Source: Planctomycetaceae bacterium (lineage in GTDB: Bacteria; Planctomycetota; Planctomycetia; Gemmatales; Gemmataceae). Taken from it: a stretch of 64,000 bases of DNA. Where the stretch lies: positions 1-64,000 of the forward strand of contig PNLP01000010.1 in assembly GCA_013823135.1 (NCBI GenBank), in the 5' to 3' direction. The notes beneath the pieces were generated by a model. It did no database searches. It was not told the origin of the DNA and worked only from the letters and a program-made list of their open reading frames with translations. Positions 41,992 to 51,100 of this stretch are shown piece after piece. Both the position numbers and the translations under genes were made by a program. Positions within the stretch are counted from its first letter, which is position 1; every line of letters begins with the position of its first letter.

Positions 41992-42447
41992 TCAGTCCCA
42001 CACGTATTCCTCGTCGTACGGAATCTCATACAGAGCCAACAACCGTCGAAATTCGTCCTGGAATGTCTCTGCTTTGTGATGTTCTTCCTGGTTGGCAATG
42101 TAAGCCGTGAGCCGTTCCACGTGGCCGGGACTGATTGAGAATGCCCCATAACCACTCTGCCAGTAGAAGGCGGTCAGTTCGGGCGATTGCTCCTTCAACC
42201 ACTTCGACGATTCACGCTTCAGTTCCCGAACCAGGTCGGCCGCGCACAGCGTCTTTGCCAACCGACACAGTATGTGAACGTGGTCCTCGACGCCTCCAAC
42301 CCTGATCGGCGGCGAATCAAGATTGCGGCACGTTCCCGTGAGGTATGTGTGCGTCTGTTCGCGCAACGAGCGGTCCTGCAAATGCGGCTCGCGGTGTTTG
42401 GTCGAGAACACAACGTGCAGGTAAATTTGGGCGAGTGACTGTGGCAT
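41992..42447 (-). CDS. Y1 (HUH) transposase, IS200/RAYT-like
   Basis: 151 residues, the standard size. Starts MPQSLAQIYLHVVFSTKHRE as many IS200-like TnpA proteins do. HUH motif HVH at 56-58 (EDHVHILCRL) and candidate catalytic Tyr116 in ERLTAYIANQEEHH. It would cut and join single-stranded DNA at hairpins. No accessory tnpB gene is present. The start ATG is at 42445-42447; the frame upstream is open through the palindrome. Intact reading frame and complete motifs suggest it may be active. It lies between a DUF1552 gene and a di-heme protein gene. Confidence 0.92.
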   Translation of the reverse strand: MPQSLAQIYLHVVFSTKHREPHLQDRSLREQTHTYLTGTCRNLDSPPIRVGGVEDHVHILCRLAKTLCAADLVRELKRESSKWLKEQSPELTAFYWQSGYGAFSISPGHVERLTAYIANQEEHHKAETFQDEFRRLLALYEIPYDEEYVWD

Positions 42448-42471
42448 CAAGCAACTCAACCAACCCGTTTT

Positions 42472-42530
42472 TACCCCGAAGGGGTTGTATTCCGCAGCCC
42501 GGGGTCGCCGCTTCGGCGCACCCTGGGTGG
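42472..42530. repeat. Family E palindrome copy, upstream side of the transposase
   Basis: TTTACCCCGAAGGGGTTGTA... CGCCGCTTCGGCGCACCCTG, the reverse complement of the units at 41751-41980, 25 bases upstream of the transposase start. Confidence 0.9.
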
Positions 42531-42638
42531 CAAGGCGGGCGTCTGACATTCTCGCCAATCGCGTCGAAAACAGCAATCATCCTTCCGCGCATTATACCCC
42601 CTCGAGTACACTCCGGTATTCCCCCCGGAGTTCCACTC

Positions 42639-43871
42639 ATGCTTATCATCGCCTTCACGGTGTTGTTCACGCCCACCGTAGGGCAGCAAACCACGCCCGA
42701 CGAGGTGTTCGAGAAACGGATCGCTCCGATCTTCAAGTCGCCCAACCCGTCGAGCTGCGTGCAGTGTCACCTCGCTGGCGTCGATCTCAAGAACTACATA
42801 CGGCCGTCGTCGAAGGAGACGTTCCTCTCGCTCCGCGATCAAGGGCTCGTCGATCTCGACAAGCCCGAGAAGTCCCGCATCCTCGCGCTCATCGAAATGG
42901 GCAAGGCCGAGAAGGGCGCGGACCTGATCCACCAGAAGAACCGCACCGCCGAGTACGAGGCGTTCACCGCGTGGATCAAAGCATGCTGTGCCGACAAGGA
43001 ACTTCGCAACGCCCCGAAGCTCAAGGTCGAGGAACTCGCCAAGCCGCCACGATCAGTCGAGGTGATTCGCCACGCCCGGAAAGACCAACTGCTGGAGTCG
43101 TTCACGAACAGCGTGTGGGCCATGCGGTTCCGGTGCATGAGTTGCCACATCGAGGGGAGCGCCGAGAACAAGAAACTCGTTGCGGAGAACGGTGAGCGCG
43201 TGTCGTGGTTCAAGGCCGCCGGCCCCGAGGCCACGTTGAAGTACCTCATGGACAGCAAATTGATCGACACCAAGGAACCGGCCAAGAGCCTGCTGCTGCT
43301 CAAGCCGCTCAACGAGGTGAAGCATGGTGGCGGTGTCAAGTTCCTCGTTGGGGACGAAGGCTACAAAGCGTATCGCAAGTTCGTCGAGGACTACGCGCGG
43401 ATTGTGAACGACAAGTACGAGACCGCGGCCGACCTGCCCAAGAAGCAGACAATGGAGGCGTTCGGCACCGAGATCTGGCTGAAGATCGCAAACACGCCAC
43501 CCGCGTGGGCCGACAAACTCGTGCAGGTGAAGGTCTTCGCGTGGGACGCCACGAAGAAAGCGTGGGAGACCGATCCGATCGCTTCAACCGACCGCAAGGT
43601 GTGGGGCGGCGGCAAGCTGTTCCAGCACACGCTCACGCTGTCCGCGACACCGGGGTCGGCACGCGCGAAGGCGTGGAAGGCGAAGGCCGAGTTGCCGAAC
43701 GGAAAGTACCTCGTGCGAGCATACCTCGACACCGATGGCAAACTCGCGAAAGATTGGACCGCGGAGCTTGGTGCGGTCGACTTCGTGGGCGAAGCAGAAG
43801 TGACGTCGGCGTGGCCCACGGGCTACGGCAAGATGACCGTGGTCGATGGCGGGAAGGTGAAGAAGCCGTAA
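42639..43871 (+). CDS. Exported protein with two haem c motifs (cytochrome c-like)
   Basis: 410 residues from the ATG at 42639 (GGAG 8 bases upstream). Short signal peptide MLIIAFTVLFTPTVGQQ. Haem motifs CVQCH at 40-44 and CMSCH at 166-170, each in a small cytochrome-like domain (PIFKSPNPSSCVQCHLAGVD; NSVWAMRFRCMSCHIEG). The C-terminal ~130 residues are beta-rich with no recognised motif (NTPPAWADKLVQVKVFAWDA, GKYLVRAYLDTDGK). Probable periplasmic electron-transfer or haem-binding protein. It is divergent from the transposase and converges on dnaA. Confidence 0.85.
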   Translation: MLIIAFTVLFTPTVGQQTTPDEVFEKRIAPIFKSPNPSSCVQCHLAGVDLKNYIRPSSKETFLSLRDQGLVDLDKPEKSRILALIEMGKAEKGADLIHQKNRTAEYEAFTAWIKACCADKELRNAPKLKVEELAKPPRSVEVIRHARKDQLLESFTNSVWAMRFRCMSCHIEGSAENKKLVAENGERVSWFKAAGPEATLKYLMDSKLIDTKEPAKSLLLLKPLNEVKHGGGVKFLVGDEGYKAYRKFVEDYARIVNDKYETAADLPKKQTMEAFGTEIWLKIANTPPAWADKLVQVKVFAWDATKKAWETDPIASTDRKVWGGGKLFQHTLTLSATPGSARAKAWKAKAELPNGKYLVRAYLDTDGKLAKDWTAELGAVDFVGEAEVTSAWPTGYGKMTVVDGGKVKKP

Positions 43872-43875
43872 CCGA

Positions 43876-43958
43876 TTTTGGCGAGCGGGGCGGCGTAAGC
43901 CCCCGAGGTTTGAGACAACGAAAGACTCGGGGGGCTTACGCCGCCCCGCTCGCCAAAA
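43876..43958. repeat. Palindromic element, family A (32/33-bp arms)
   Basis: Arms 43876-43907 and 43926-43958, differing by one base in the C-run. It fills the convergent junction between the di-heme gene and dnaA, leaving only 4 and 3 bases to the stop codons. Confidence 0.95.
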
Positions 43959-43961
43959 ACA

Positions 43962-45524
43962 CTAGCGCTGCAAGTCGCGTTCGATGCGGTCGATGAGTTC
44001 CTTCGCACGCCAGGAGCGATCGCCAATCGTCACGCTCGCGTCCTTGTCGATCCACGCCCGCACCTTCTTCTCCGCTGCCACGGCCGTGCTGTGTGTCTTC
44101 GCGCCGAAGTGCTTGCTGATCTCGCCATACGTGGCTGCGGTGTGCTTGCGACACAGATAAATGGCGACCATTCGTGGATGCGTCACAGCCCAGGCCCGCG
44201 ACTTCGATTGCAGCGTTCCCGAGCCGAGCCGCAACACCGAGCACACGGTGGCATCCACATCAATCACGCTTACGGTCCGCACCGCGTGCCGCAACAGGTC
44301 ACCGAGTGCCTCGCGCACCACCACCTGATCCACCGGCCGGCCCGTCACCTTCGCGTAATGCTTGACGCTGTTCACCGCACCCTCGAGTTCCCGCACGTTC
44401 CCACGCAGGCTACTCGCGAGCAACTTCAGCACTGAGTCGGGGATCATCGGAGACGCGCCGGTCGCCTTCTTGCGAAGGATTTCGAGGCGAGTTTCGGGAT
44501 CGGGCGGTTGCAGGCTCCAGACCGCGCCGCCAAGCAACCGGTCTACGAGCTCGGGCATCAGTTCGTCGGCCAGTCGCGGGTGACAGTCCGTTGTCACGAC
44601 AACTTGTCGTCCGTCAGCCACGAGTGCATCGAACGTGTGGAGGAACTCGGCCTGCGTCGCCTTCTTCGTGGCGAGGAAGTGCAGATCGTCGAGCAGCAAC
44701 GTGGAGCATTCGCGGAACTGTCGACGGAACGCGGACATCTTCCCGTGCTGCGACGCCGCGACGAACCGTGTGGTGAACTCCTCGGCCGTCGTGTAGCACG
44801 GTCGCTGATCCGATTGCCGTTTCAACCCCGCGAAGATCCCTTCGAGCAAGTGCGTCTTGCCGGTGCCGACGGGGCCGTGAATCACCAGCGGGTTCGCGCC
44901 CTCGCCGGGGTCTTCGATCACGCTCAGCGCCGAAGCATGGGCCACGCGGTTACACGAACCGACGACGAACTCGTGAAGCAGTTTCCAACGCCGGCCGGTC
45001 TTGGCAACCGCAACCACTTCAGGCTCGGGCTTCTTCGCCTTGGGCTTCGCGGGTGCAACGGGGTCGCCGAACAGGTCTGTTGGTTGTTGTTGGTTGGTTG
45101 TTGTTGGTTGGTGGGTGTGAGTGTCCGCACGCGCTCCGCTTCGCGTCGCGGCTAAGCGAGGTTTCGGTTCTGTCTTCGGTTCGGGTTTCGATTCCGCATT
45201 CCGCGTTCCGCATTCCGCGTTCTGACGGGGTTCCGCATTCTCGGAGAACATCTCCGCGTCGATCACCCAGCGGACCACGGTGCCGGGGCCGCAGACCTCG
45301 ACCGTGGCCTCGCGGACGGCGGAGCCGAACGTGTGTTCGAGCCATTCCTGCGAGTGCTGGTTGCGGACGACGACCGCGACTTCGTTGCCGAGTGGGACGA
45401 ACCGTGAGTGGCCCGCGAACCAAAGACCGTACCGCGCCGCGCCGACTCGCGTGGCAACGGCGTCGGCAAGCGCCCGGTCGGGCGGCGTGCCGGTCGGTTT
45501 GGTTGGTTGCGGTCGGGCCGGCAC
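43962..45524 (-). CDS. dnaA: Chromosomal replication initiator DnaA homologue with repeat-derived linker
   Basis: About 520 residues; GTG at 45522-45524 has GGGAG 7 bases upstream (a TTG at 45530 is in frame). Domain I at about 15-90 (RALADAVATRVGAARYGLWF, RNQHSQEWLEHTFGSAVREA). AAA+ domain with Walker A GPVGTGKT (about 217-224) and Walker B LLLDD (about 276-280), arginine-rich lid region SLRGNVRELEGAVNSV. Domain IV DNA-binding helix-turn-helix near the end (HPRMVAIYLCRKHTAATYGE, FGAKTHSTAVAAEKK). The linker (about 97-150) is read from palindrome fragments of three families. No gyrB, dnaN or recF neighbours, so this need not be at the origin. Confidence 0.92.
   Translation of the reverse strand: MPARPQPTKPTGTPPDRALADAVATRVGAARYGLWFAGHSRFVPLGNEVAVVVRNQHSQEWLEHTFGSAVREATVEVCGPGTVVRWVIDAEMFSENAEPRQNAECGTRNAESKPEPKTEPKPRLAATRSGARADTHTHQPTTTNQQQPTDLFGDPVAPAKPKAKKPEPEVVAVAKTGRRWKLLHEFVVGSCNRVAHASALSVIEDPGEGANPLVIHGPVGTGKTHLLEGIFAGLKRQSDQRPCYTTAEEFTTRFVAASQHGKMSAFRRQFRECSTLLLDDLHFLATKKATQAEFLHTFDALVADGRQVVVTTDCHPRLADELMPELVDRLLGGAVWSLQPPDPETRLEILRKKATGASPMIPDSVLKLLASSLRGNVRELEGAVNSVKHYAKVTGRPVDQVVVREALGDLLRHAVRTVSVIDVDATVCSVLRLGSGTLQSKSRAWAVTHPRMVAIYLCRKHTAATYGEISKHFGAKTHSTAVAAEKKVRAWIDKDASVTIGDRSWRAKELIDRIERDLQR
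45079..45222. repeat. Pile-up of palindrome fragments inside the dnaA linker
   Basis: In order: a GT-rich family J half copy at 45079-45116, a family B arm at 45129-45157 (CGCTTCGCGTCGCGGCTAAG), and a family G fragment at 45191-45222 (ATTCCGCATTCCGCGTTCCG and a further half unit). All are translated in frame as QPTTTNQQQPT, KPRLAATRSGARAD and NAECGTRNAES. Confidence 0.85.
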
Positions 45525-45835
45525 AAACAATCTCCCAGAGCGCAGCCAGCCTGTGCGGCGTTGGCGCGGTTCGTCGCGGTGTCGTGTCGGGTTTGTGACT
45601 CTGTGACTTCATTAACTATCAGCGCGAAAGGGGGCGCGCCTACGTGTCAGACGGCCGGTTGTGAGGGGCAGATCGTAATGCCGCCGGTCGCGGTCGGCAC
45701 GGTTGGGCGCGGCCGATAGATGTGGCACATTCGCGCCAGATGTCGCGGCCGGGCGCAGGTGGCGCGGCCCGCAAACTCGTGCAAATCAAACCTGACTTGA
45801 GTGAAAATGGAGTGAAGGTCGAGAAAGGTCTGCGA
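45525..45835. other. Intergenic region upstream of dnaA
   Basis: About 310 bases between the dnaA start and the end of the GNAT gene (both on the minus strand). I looked for 9-base DnaA boxes (TTATCCACA type) and saw none, and no AT-rich unwinding stretch; there is no visible replication origin here. No gene seen. Confidence 0.4.
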
Positions 45836-46744
45836 TCAAGGCTCGGACGCAACCGAAGTTGGCCAGTGAGCCAGGAAAACCTCGTTCCGGGCGGTCTCGA
45901 CGAACCCGCGCTTGCAGTACAACCGCAAGCCGGGCTCGTTCCTCGCATCGACAGTCACCACCAACCCGTTCACACGCGAAAGGGTCGCGGCCGCGATCGC
46001 GAAGTCCAGCAACTCACCACCGTAACCGCACTGCCGGAACAACGGCACGACACCCAGGTACGAGAGCTCGAGCACGTCGGGTTCGGTCCCGGATGCGAAC
46101 AACACCACTCCGAGCACGACATCCCGATCGACGGCAAGGAACCACTCGTTCCCCGTCGTCCAGTCCGAGAACCCCGCGAGCAACTCCTCGGCGGTCCGCT
46201 CGCCGTTCAGTTCGGGGCAATCCAGGCTTCGCTCATGCGTGGCGAGCAGGGCATTGCGGAACTCCGGCGAGAACGGCGGGCTTTCCGGGACGAAGATGAT
46301 CGGATGGATCGGCTCGGGCAGCACTTCCTCGGGCGAAAGCTGGCGGCGAAGGAAGATGAGTTCCGTGATCCGCTGAAACCCGTGGCGAACCAGCGGCGCG
46401 AGGTCGGGAAGTTCTTCCGCCGTCGCGAAGACCTGGCACACCTTCACGCCCTGAGCTCGCAGCCAGTCGGTAGCGGCAAGAACCAGTGCGTCTTCGATCT
46501 CGGCTGAGGGTGCTCGCGGAGGCCAGACCACGCCGAGCGCCCCCTGCAGGGGTTGGGCCAGCATCGCACCGCACAGTTGCCCCGCATCATCTCGCGCAAC
46601 GAACAACCCCTGGGGGTCGCGGTCGCCGTTGGTGAGCGCAGCCCGATAAGGTTCGATCCGGTTCGACCCGGCACGACCACCGAAGATCATCTGCAACGCG
46701 GGAAGCAACTCGTCCGGCGACGCAGGAGAGATTGTGGGAAGCAT
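45836..46744 (-). CDS. GNAT-family N-acetyltransferase (two GNAT-like halves)
   Basis: 302 residues from the ATG at 46742-46744. The C-terminal half is a standard GNAT domain with the acetyl-CoA motif in LSYLGVVPLFRQCGYGGELL and NEPGLRLYCKRGFVE (the Q/RxxGxG/A site reads RQCGYGG). The N-terminal half (DELLPALQMIFGGR, GLFVARDDAGQLCGAMLAQP, ATDWLRAQGVKVCQVFATAE) is GNAT-like with a degenerate cofactor loop. Substrate unknown; cytosolic. Confidence 0.85.
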   Translation of the reverse strand: MLPTISPASPDELLPALQMIFGGRAGSNRIEPYRAALTNGDRDPQGLFVARDDAGQLCGAMLAQPLQGALGVVWPPRAPSAEIEDALVLAATDWLRAQGVKVCQVFATAEELPDLAPLVRHGFQRITELIFLRRQLSPEEVLPEPIHPIIFVPESPPFSPEFRNALLATHERSLDCPELNGERTAEELLAGFSDWTTGNEWFLAVDRDVVLGVVLFASGTEPDVLELSYLGVVPLFRQCGYGGELLDFAIAAATLSRVNGLVVTVDARNEPGLRLYCKRGFVETARNEVFLAHWPTSVASEP

Positions 46745-46872
46745 GGTACAAGTGTAGCACAATTCTCCTTCCCACCGAATCGGAATTGGCTGCTGCAAGC
46801 TGGGCTTGCTCCGTCTTGTGAAGGTTGGTAATCCCCCCAGGGTAGAATTCTCTCGGGAGCGGGGATCACACT

Positions 46873-47211
46873 ATGCGGAACTTACTTGCCCTCGTCGGAT
46901 TGCTCGTTGTCGGTTTCGCCTGCGTCGGTTGGTACTGCGGATGGTACAAACTGAGCGTTGGGAAGGGCCAGAACGGGAATCTTCAGATCGAGACCGAAGT
47001 CCAGACCAAGAAAGTGGTTGAAGACTCGTCGTCGTTCTTCCAGAAGCTCGGGAAGATGGCAGGCGAACAGATCGACAAGAACGGCCAGCCGGTTGGCAAC
47101 CCAGTCGGCACACCCGGGCCAAGCACCACGCCAACGGGGAAGGACGCATTCCAGGGTGGCTGGCTGATCTCGCCCGAGAAGCGTTCGCAGCCCACCACGA
47201 GCAACCGCTGA
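46873..47211 (+). CDS. Small exported or membrane-anchored hypothetical protein
   Basis: 112 residues. N-terminal hydrophobic segment MRNLLALVGLLVVGFACVGW, then a short basic/Gln-Glu stretch (NGNLQIETEVQTKKVVED) and a low-complexity Gly/Pro/Thr tail. A purine-rich GGGAGCGGGG precedes the ATG. No family recognised; the pattern (anchor plus LQIETEVQTKK) looks like small planctomycete proteins of unknown role. Confidence 0.65.
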   Translation: MRNLLALVGLLVVGFACVGWYCGWYKLSVGKGQNGNLQIETEVQTKKVVEDSSSFFQKLGKMAGEQIDKNGQPVGNPVGTPGPSTTPTGKDAFQGGWLISPEKRSQPTTSNR

Positions 47212-47234
47212 TACGAGCAGCAACAGCATCACGA

Positions 47235-47287
47235 TTTAGCCGCGAGCGAAGGGAACGCTACTGACGCTCCCTTCGCTCGCGGCTAAA
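47235..47287. repeat. Palindromic element, family B (23-bp arms)
   Basis: Arms 47235-47257 (TTTAGCCGCGAGCGAAGGGA ACG) and 47265-47287 with one mismatch, loop 7; at the convergent junction after the small exported protein. Confidence 0.93.
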
Positions 47288-47343
47288 CGCGTTTGGCAGG
47301 TGAAGTTCTACCACGCCAAGGAGACGGGGCAAGGCGTGTATTC

Positions 47344-47368
47344 GCCCTCTCCCGCAAGGGGAGAGGGC
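47344..47368. repeat. CCCTCTCCC hairpin
   Basis: GCCCTCTCCC (47344-47353), 5-base loop, GGGAGAGGGC (47359-47368). It resembles the inner part of family I at 22.7 kb. No T-tract follows on the + strand. Confidence 0.75.
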
Positions 47369-47439
47369 AAAAACCAAGATTCAGCCGCATCAGTTCGATG
47401 GGTACACTTTACCTGCCGCAAGCCTAACGCATTCCAGTC

Positions 47440-47820
47440 TCACCCCTTTATGCCGTACACATAAACTCGACTGCAAAGCACCCGGAACGCCGGATCAGTG
47501 CCCTGTTGCGGTTGGTAGTCTGATTTCGTTGGCAGAACGAATAGGCCCCGCTCTTCTACGTAATATGACGCGAACGAGATGAAGACGCCTTTGGGAGTTG
47601 CCCGGACGACTCTCGGGCGGAGTCTCCGGAGTTCAGGGGGCCACTCGGATTCGGGTACCGTCCGGGTCGGGTCACCGGGTCGCCACCACTCCTCGGTAGC
47701 TGCTTCGAGTGCTTCAACGGTGGCCGGGTCAAGTTCCGGTATGGGTGACTGTAGCCCGAGCCACATGAGGGTAGCAAGGAGTGCTGTGATCAGTACCAAC
47801 AGCACGTGTCGAGTGTGCAT
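47440..47820 (-). CDS. Small membrane-anchored hypothetical protein
   Basis: 126 residues from the ATG at 47818-47820 (a TTG three codons upstream is possible). N-terminal helix HVLLVLITALLATLMWLGLQ, then a soluble domain (RVVRATPKGVFISFASYYVE, ERGLFVLPTKSDYQPQQG). No family recognised. It lies 15 bases after the next minus-strand gene (47836-48051), possibly as one transcript. Confidence 0.65.
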   Translation of the reverse strand: MHTRHVLLVLITALLATLMWLGLQSPIPELDPATVEALEAATEEWWRPGDPTRTVPESEWPPELRRLRPRVVRATPKGVFISFASYYVEERGLFVLPTKSDYQPQQGTDPAFRVLCSRVYVYGIKG

Positions 47821-47835
47821 TTGGTTCAAGCCTCG

Positions 47836-48051
47836 TCACCTCGCCGGAATAGCGTTCGTCGCATGAGCGGCGTCTGATGTCCACGGCAGGATGATAATCA
47901 GCGTTGTTCCGGCAGGTCCGTTGAAGGATGCTTGTAATCTGTCGATGGCCTGCCCGACGGTCGACCCCACGGCTTGTTTGTCGCCCATCACCGCGCGATA
48001 AGACGCGACTGCGGTTTGGGGACCATCGGGCGTTACAGTGATTGTCGCCAT
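47836..48051 (-). CDS. Small hypothetical protein
   Basis: 71 residues from the ATG at 48049-48051 (MATITVTPDGPQTAVASYRA). Soluble, with VGSTVGQAIDRLQASF and GTTLIIILPW. No family recognised; coding probability rests on amino-acid texture and the closely following gene. Divergent from the penta-heme cytochrome. Confidence 0.5.
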   Translation of the reverse strand: MATITVTPDGPQTAVASYRAVMGDKQAVGSTVGQAIDRLQASFNGPAGTTLIIILPWTSDAAHATNAIPAR

Positions 48052-48158
48052 GCAGGCATCATAACACGGGATTCCCATTTCTGCTTGCCGGGCGTGCGTG
48101 GGTCGGGATAATCACTGTGGTCCCGTTGGCCCACCGCACGAACCCACTCGCATCACAC

Positions 48159-51100
48159 ATGCACCACCGATATCTCTTCCCCGCGCTCGCGGTGCTAATC
48201 CTCAACACCGCCACACAGGCGATTGAGCCATCCGACCTGAAACCCGGGCTCATCACGGCTTACCAGGGCACCGGTGGCACGGTCACGCGGTTGGAACCCA
48301 CAGTCGCGCTGTTGCTGAAGGCTGGTGAGTCGCCGCACCCGAAACTGTCGGGCGTGAGTACCGCGAAGTGGAGTGGGTACGTCAACATCACGCGGCCCGG
48401 AAAGTACACGTTCTCCGCGAACCTGCACAACGGCGCGCTCAAGATCAACCTGGGCGGGAAGGAAGTGTTCACCGGCACGGCCGACGCAACCGGCGTGGTC
48501 GAGGTGAAGGGGGCTGAGGTGCAACTCGACGGTGGCGTGCAAGCGTTCGAGGCCACGTTCACATCCACCGGCACACCCGCTCAGGTGGAACTGTTCTGGG
48601 TCGGGCCGGGGTTCGTGCGTGAGCCGCTGCCGCACCAGTTCCTCGGGCACGTCGCCAAGGACCGCCCCGCGGCCTTCCTCGCGGACTTCGAGCAGGAACA
48701 GGGTCGGTTCAAGTTCGAGGAACTCGGTTGCATCAAGTGCCACAAGCCCGCAGCCGACGACAAGATGGCGAAGGGGCTGGCCGAACGCAGCGTACCGAAC
48801 CTCAGCGAGATCGCGAAGCGCGTTTACCCAGGCTGGATCGACGCCTGGCTCGCAGACCCCGCGAAGGTCCGGCCGAACACCACGATGCCCAAGATGTTCA
48901 CCGACGACGAACGCGGCAAGGCCGAGCGTTACGCCGTCACGCAATACCTGATGTCGTTTACGAACACGCCGCTCGTGCCACCCAAGGCCGCGATCAACCC
49001 GCCGAACGACGTGAAGCAGAGCTTCGAGCGCGGCAAGGCACTCTACACCGTTGCGGGGTGTGCCGCGTGTCACCAGGAAGCGAAGGCGGCCGCGAAGAAC
49101 GTGGAAGACGACCGCGAACCGCTGAAGACCGAGGAACAGGTCTTCGGGCCGGTCACCAAGTACGCCCTCGGTGCGGTCGGCAGCAAGACGCGATCCGAAC
49201 CGCTCTCGGCGTATCTGCAGAACCCGCTGAAGACGAACCCGCACGGCCGCATGCCGCACATGAACCTGACCGGCCCGGAGGCAACCGACGTTGCACGCTT
49301 CCTGTGCCGAATCACGGACGACGCCATCGAAGCCGAGGCACCAGTCGCACCGAAGACCAAGCCCACGGAACTGCTCGCGAACCTCGCTGATATCGACCTC
49401 GACAAGCCGGCCACGGACCTCGACAAGTTGCCAGTCGCGAAGCAGTGGGTCGCCGTCGGTGCGCGGTTGTTCCAGGCCAAGGGTTGCGTGAACTGCCACT
49501 CGATGGACGCCGCCAACAAGCCTGGCAAGCCGCAGGCGTTCGCGTCACTGGAGAAGGTGAAAGCCGCCGGCGCGACCGGGTGCATTGCAGCGAAGCCCGA
49601 CGCCGCGAAGGTGCCGGTGTACACGCTCAACGCCACAGACAAGGCCGAACTCGCTGCGTTCGCGAAGGCGGGCCTCACGGGTGCGGGAAGCGCCGCCCCC
49701 GCTTACTCCGCCCGCGTTGCGATCAAGCGGTTCAACTGCCTGAACTGTCACAGTCGCGACGGCGAAGGCGGCATTCCGGTTGCCCTCGCCAACGAGGCCA
49801 AGTTGTTCGAGAAAGTTGAGAACGTCGACGACGTGCGGCCACCGTTGCTCACGGGTGTCGGGCACAAGACCCGCACGCCGTGGCTCAAGTCCGTGCTGCT
49901 CACCGGTGGTCGCGCTCGCCCGTGGATGGGGCTTCGCATGCCGCAGTACGGCGAGCAGAACGTCGGCTTCCTCCCCGAGGCGCTCGCCGCACTCGAAGGA
50001 ACCGGGACCGACGACACGGTTCGCAAGGTCGAGATCGGCACGAAGCAGATCGCGCTCGGTCGGCAGATCGTGGGCAAGGCCGGGCTTGGCTGCATCTCGT
50101 GCCACGACATTGGCGGCGTGGCGAACACCGGCACCCGCGGCCCCGACCTCGCCACGATCAAGGATCGCGTTCGCTACGAGTGGTACGAACGCTGGATGCA
50201 CCAACCGCTGCGAATGGCACCCGGCACGCGAATGCCGCAAGCCTTCGTGGAAGGGAAATCGACCCTCTCCACGGTGCTCAACGGCGACCCGAAGGGCCAG
50301 GCCGAGGCGATGTGGACGTACCTTTCGCTCGGGATGGGGCTGCCACTCCCCGAGGGAATGGAGCCGCCCAAGGGGCTCATCATCGCGGTGAAGGATCGGC
50401 CCGAAGTGCTCCGGACGTTCATGACGGAAGCCGGCAGCAAGGCCATCGCCGTGGGCTATCCGGGCGGCGTGAACATCGCCTTCTCGGCGGATCAGTGTCG
50501 GCTCGCGTACTCGTGGGCGGGGAACTTCATCGACGCCTCGCCGGTGTGGGCGAATCGCGGCGGTGCTCCCGCGAAACTCCTCGGCCCGAAGTTCTGGTCG
50601 GCCGCGAGCGGTCACCCGTGGGGGCTCACGACGAACCCCCGCACGCCACCGGACTACGCGGGGCGTGCCACCAACCCGGCGTATGGGCTGCCGCTGCCAC
50701 TGGAACCAGCCCGCATCTTCGACGGCCCGATGGCCGTTCAGTTCGACGGCTACTCGCTCGACAAGGAAGGCCGTCCGACGTTCCGCTACCGCCTGACGGA
50801 GAACCCGAAGGAAGGAACGCTTACCGTTGCCGAGACGCCGATTCCGATGAAGCCTTCGGTGGCGACTGGCTTCACCCGCAAGTTCGCGATCGAAACACCG
50901 GCTGGGCTAACCCCGTGGTTGCTCGCAGGGCAGACGAGCAAGGAGCCTCGCATTGTGTCCGCGACGGGTGAGAAGGTCGCGGGGTTGGATCTGAAGGCCG
51001 ACGAGCCGACGATCACCACCGCGGCAACGCGGGTGGTGTTGCCGCAGGACGGCGACAAGGCCGTGGTTCTGGAATCGCTCGACGCACCGGCCGGTTCAGT

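Larger units (their letters stand above)
41669..42530. mobile_element. REPtron-like unit: Y1 transposase bracketed by family E palindromes
   Basis: The transposase gene (41992-42447) is flanked on the left by three family E units and on the right by one unit at 42472-42530 in the opposite orientation (TACCCCGAAGGGGTTGTATT... CACCCTGGG). Such bracketing of a single-domain Y1 transposase by palindromes is what REP-associated tyrosine transposases and IS200 relatives show. The unit boundary is inferred. Confidence 0.7.

Noticed and set aside
2702..43958. Family A palindromes as ordinary intrinsic terminators
   Set aside because: They are not followed by T-tracts; where flanks exist they are TTTT before and AAAA after the hairpin on each strand, and some copies lie inside genes.
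45525..45835. Replication origin next to dnaA
   Set aside because: I see no DnaA boxes or AT-rich unwinding segment, and no dnaN, recF or gyrB neighbour; planctomycete dnaA genes need not lie at the origin.
47344..47368. Intrinsic terminator after the small exported protein gene
   Set aside because: The hairpin is followed by A residues on the + strand and by no T-run on the minus strand.
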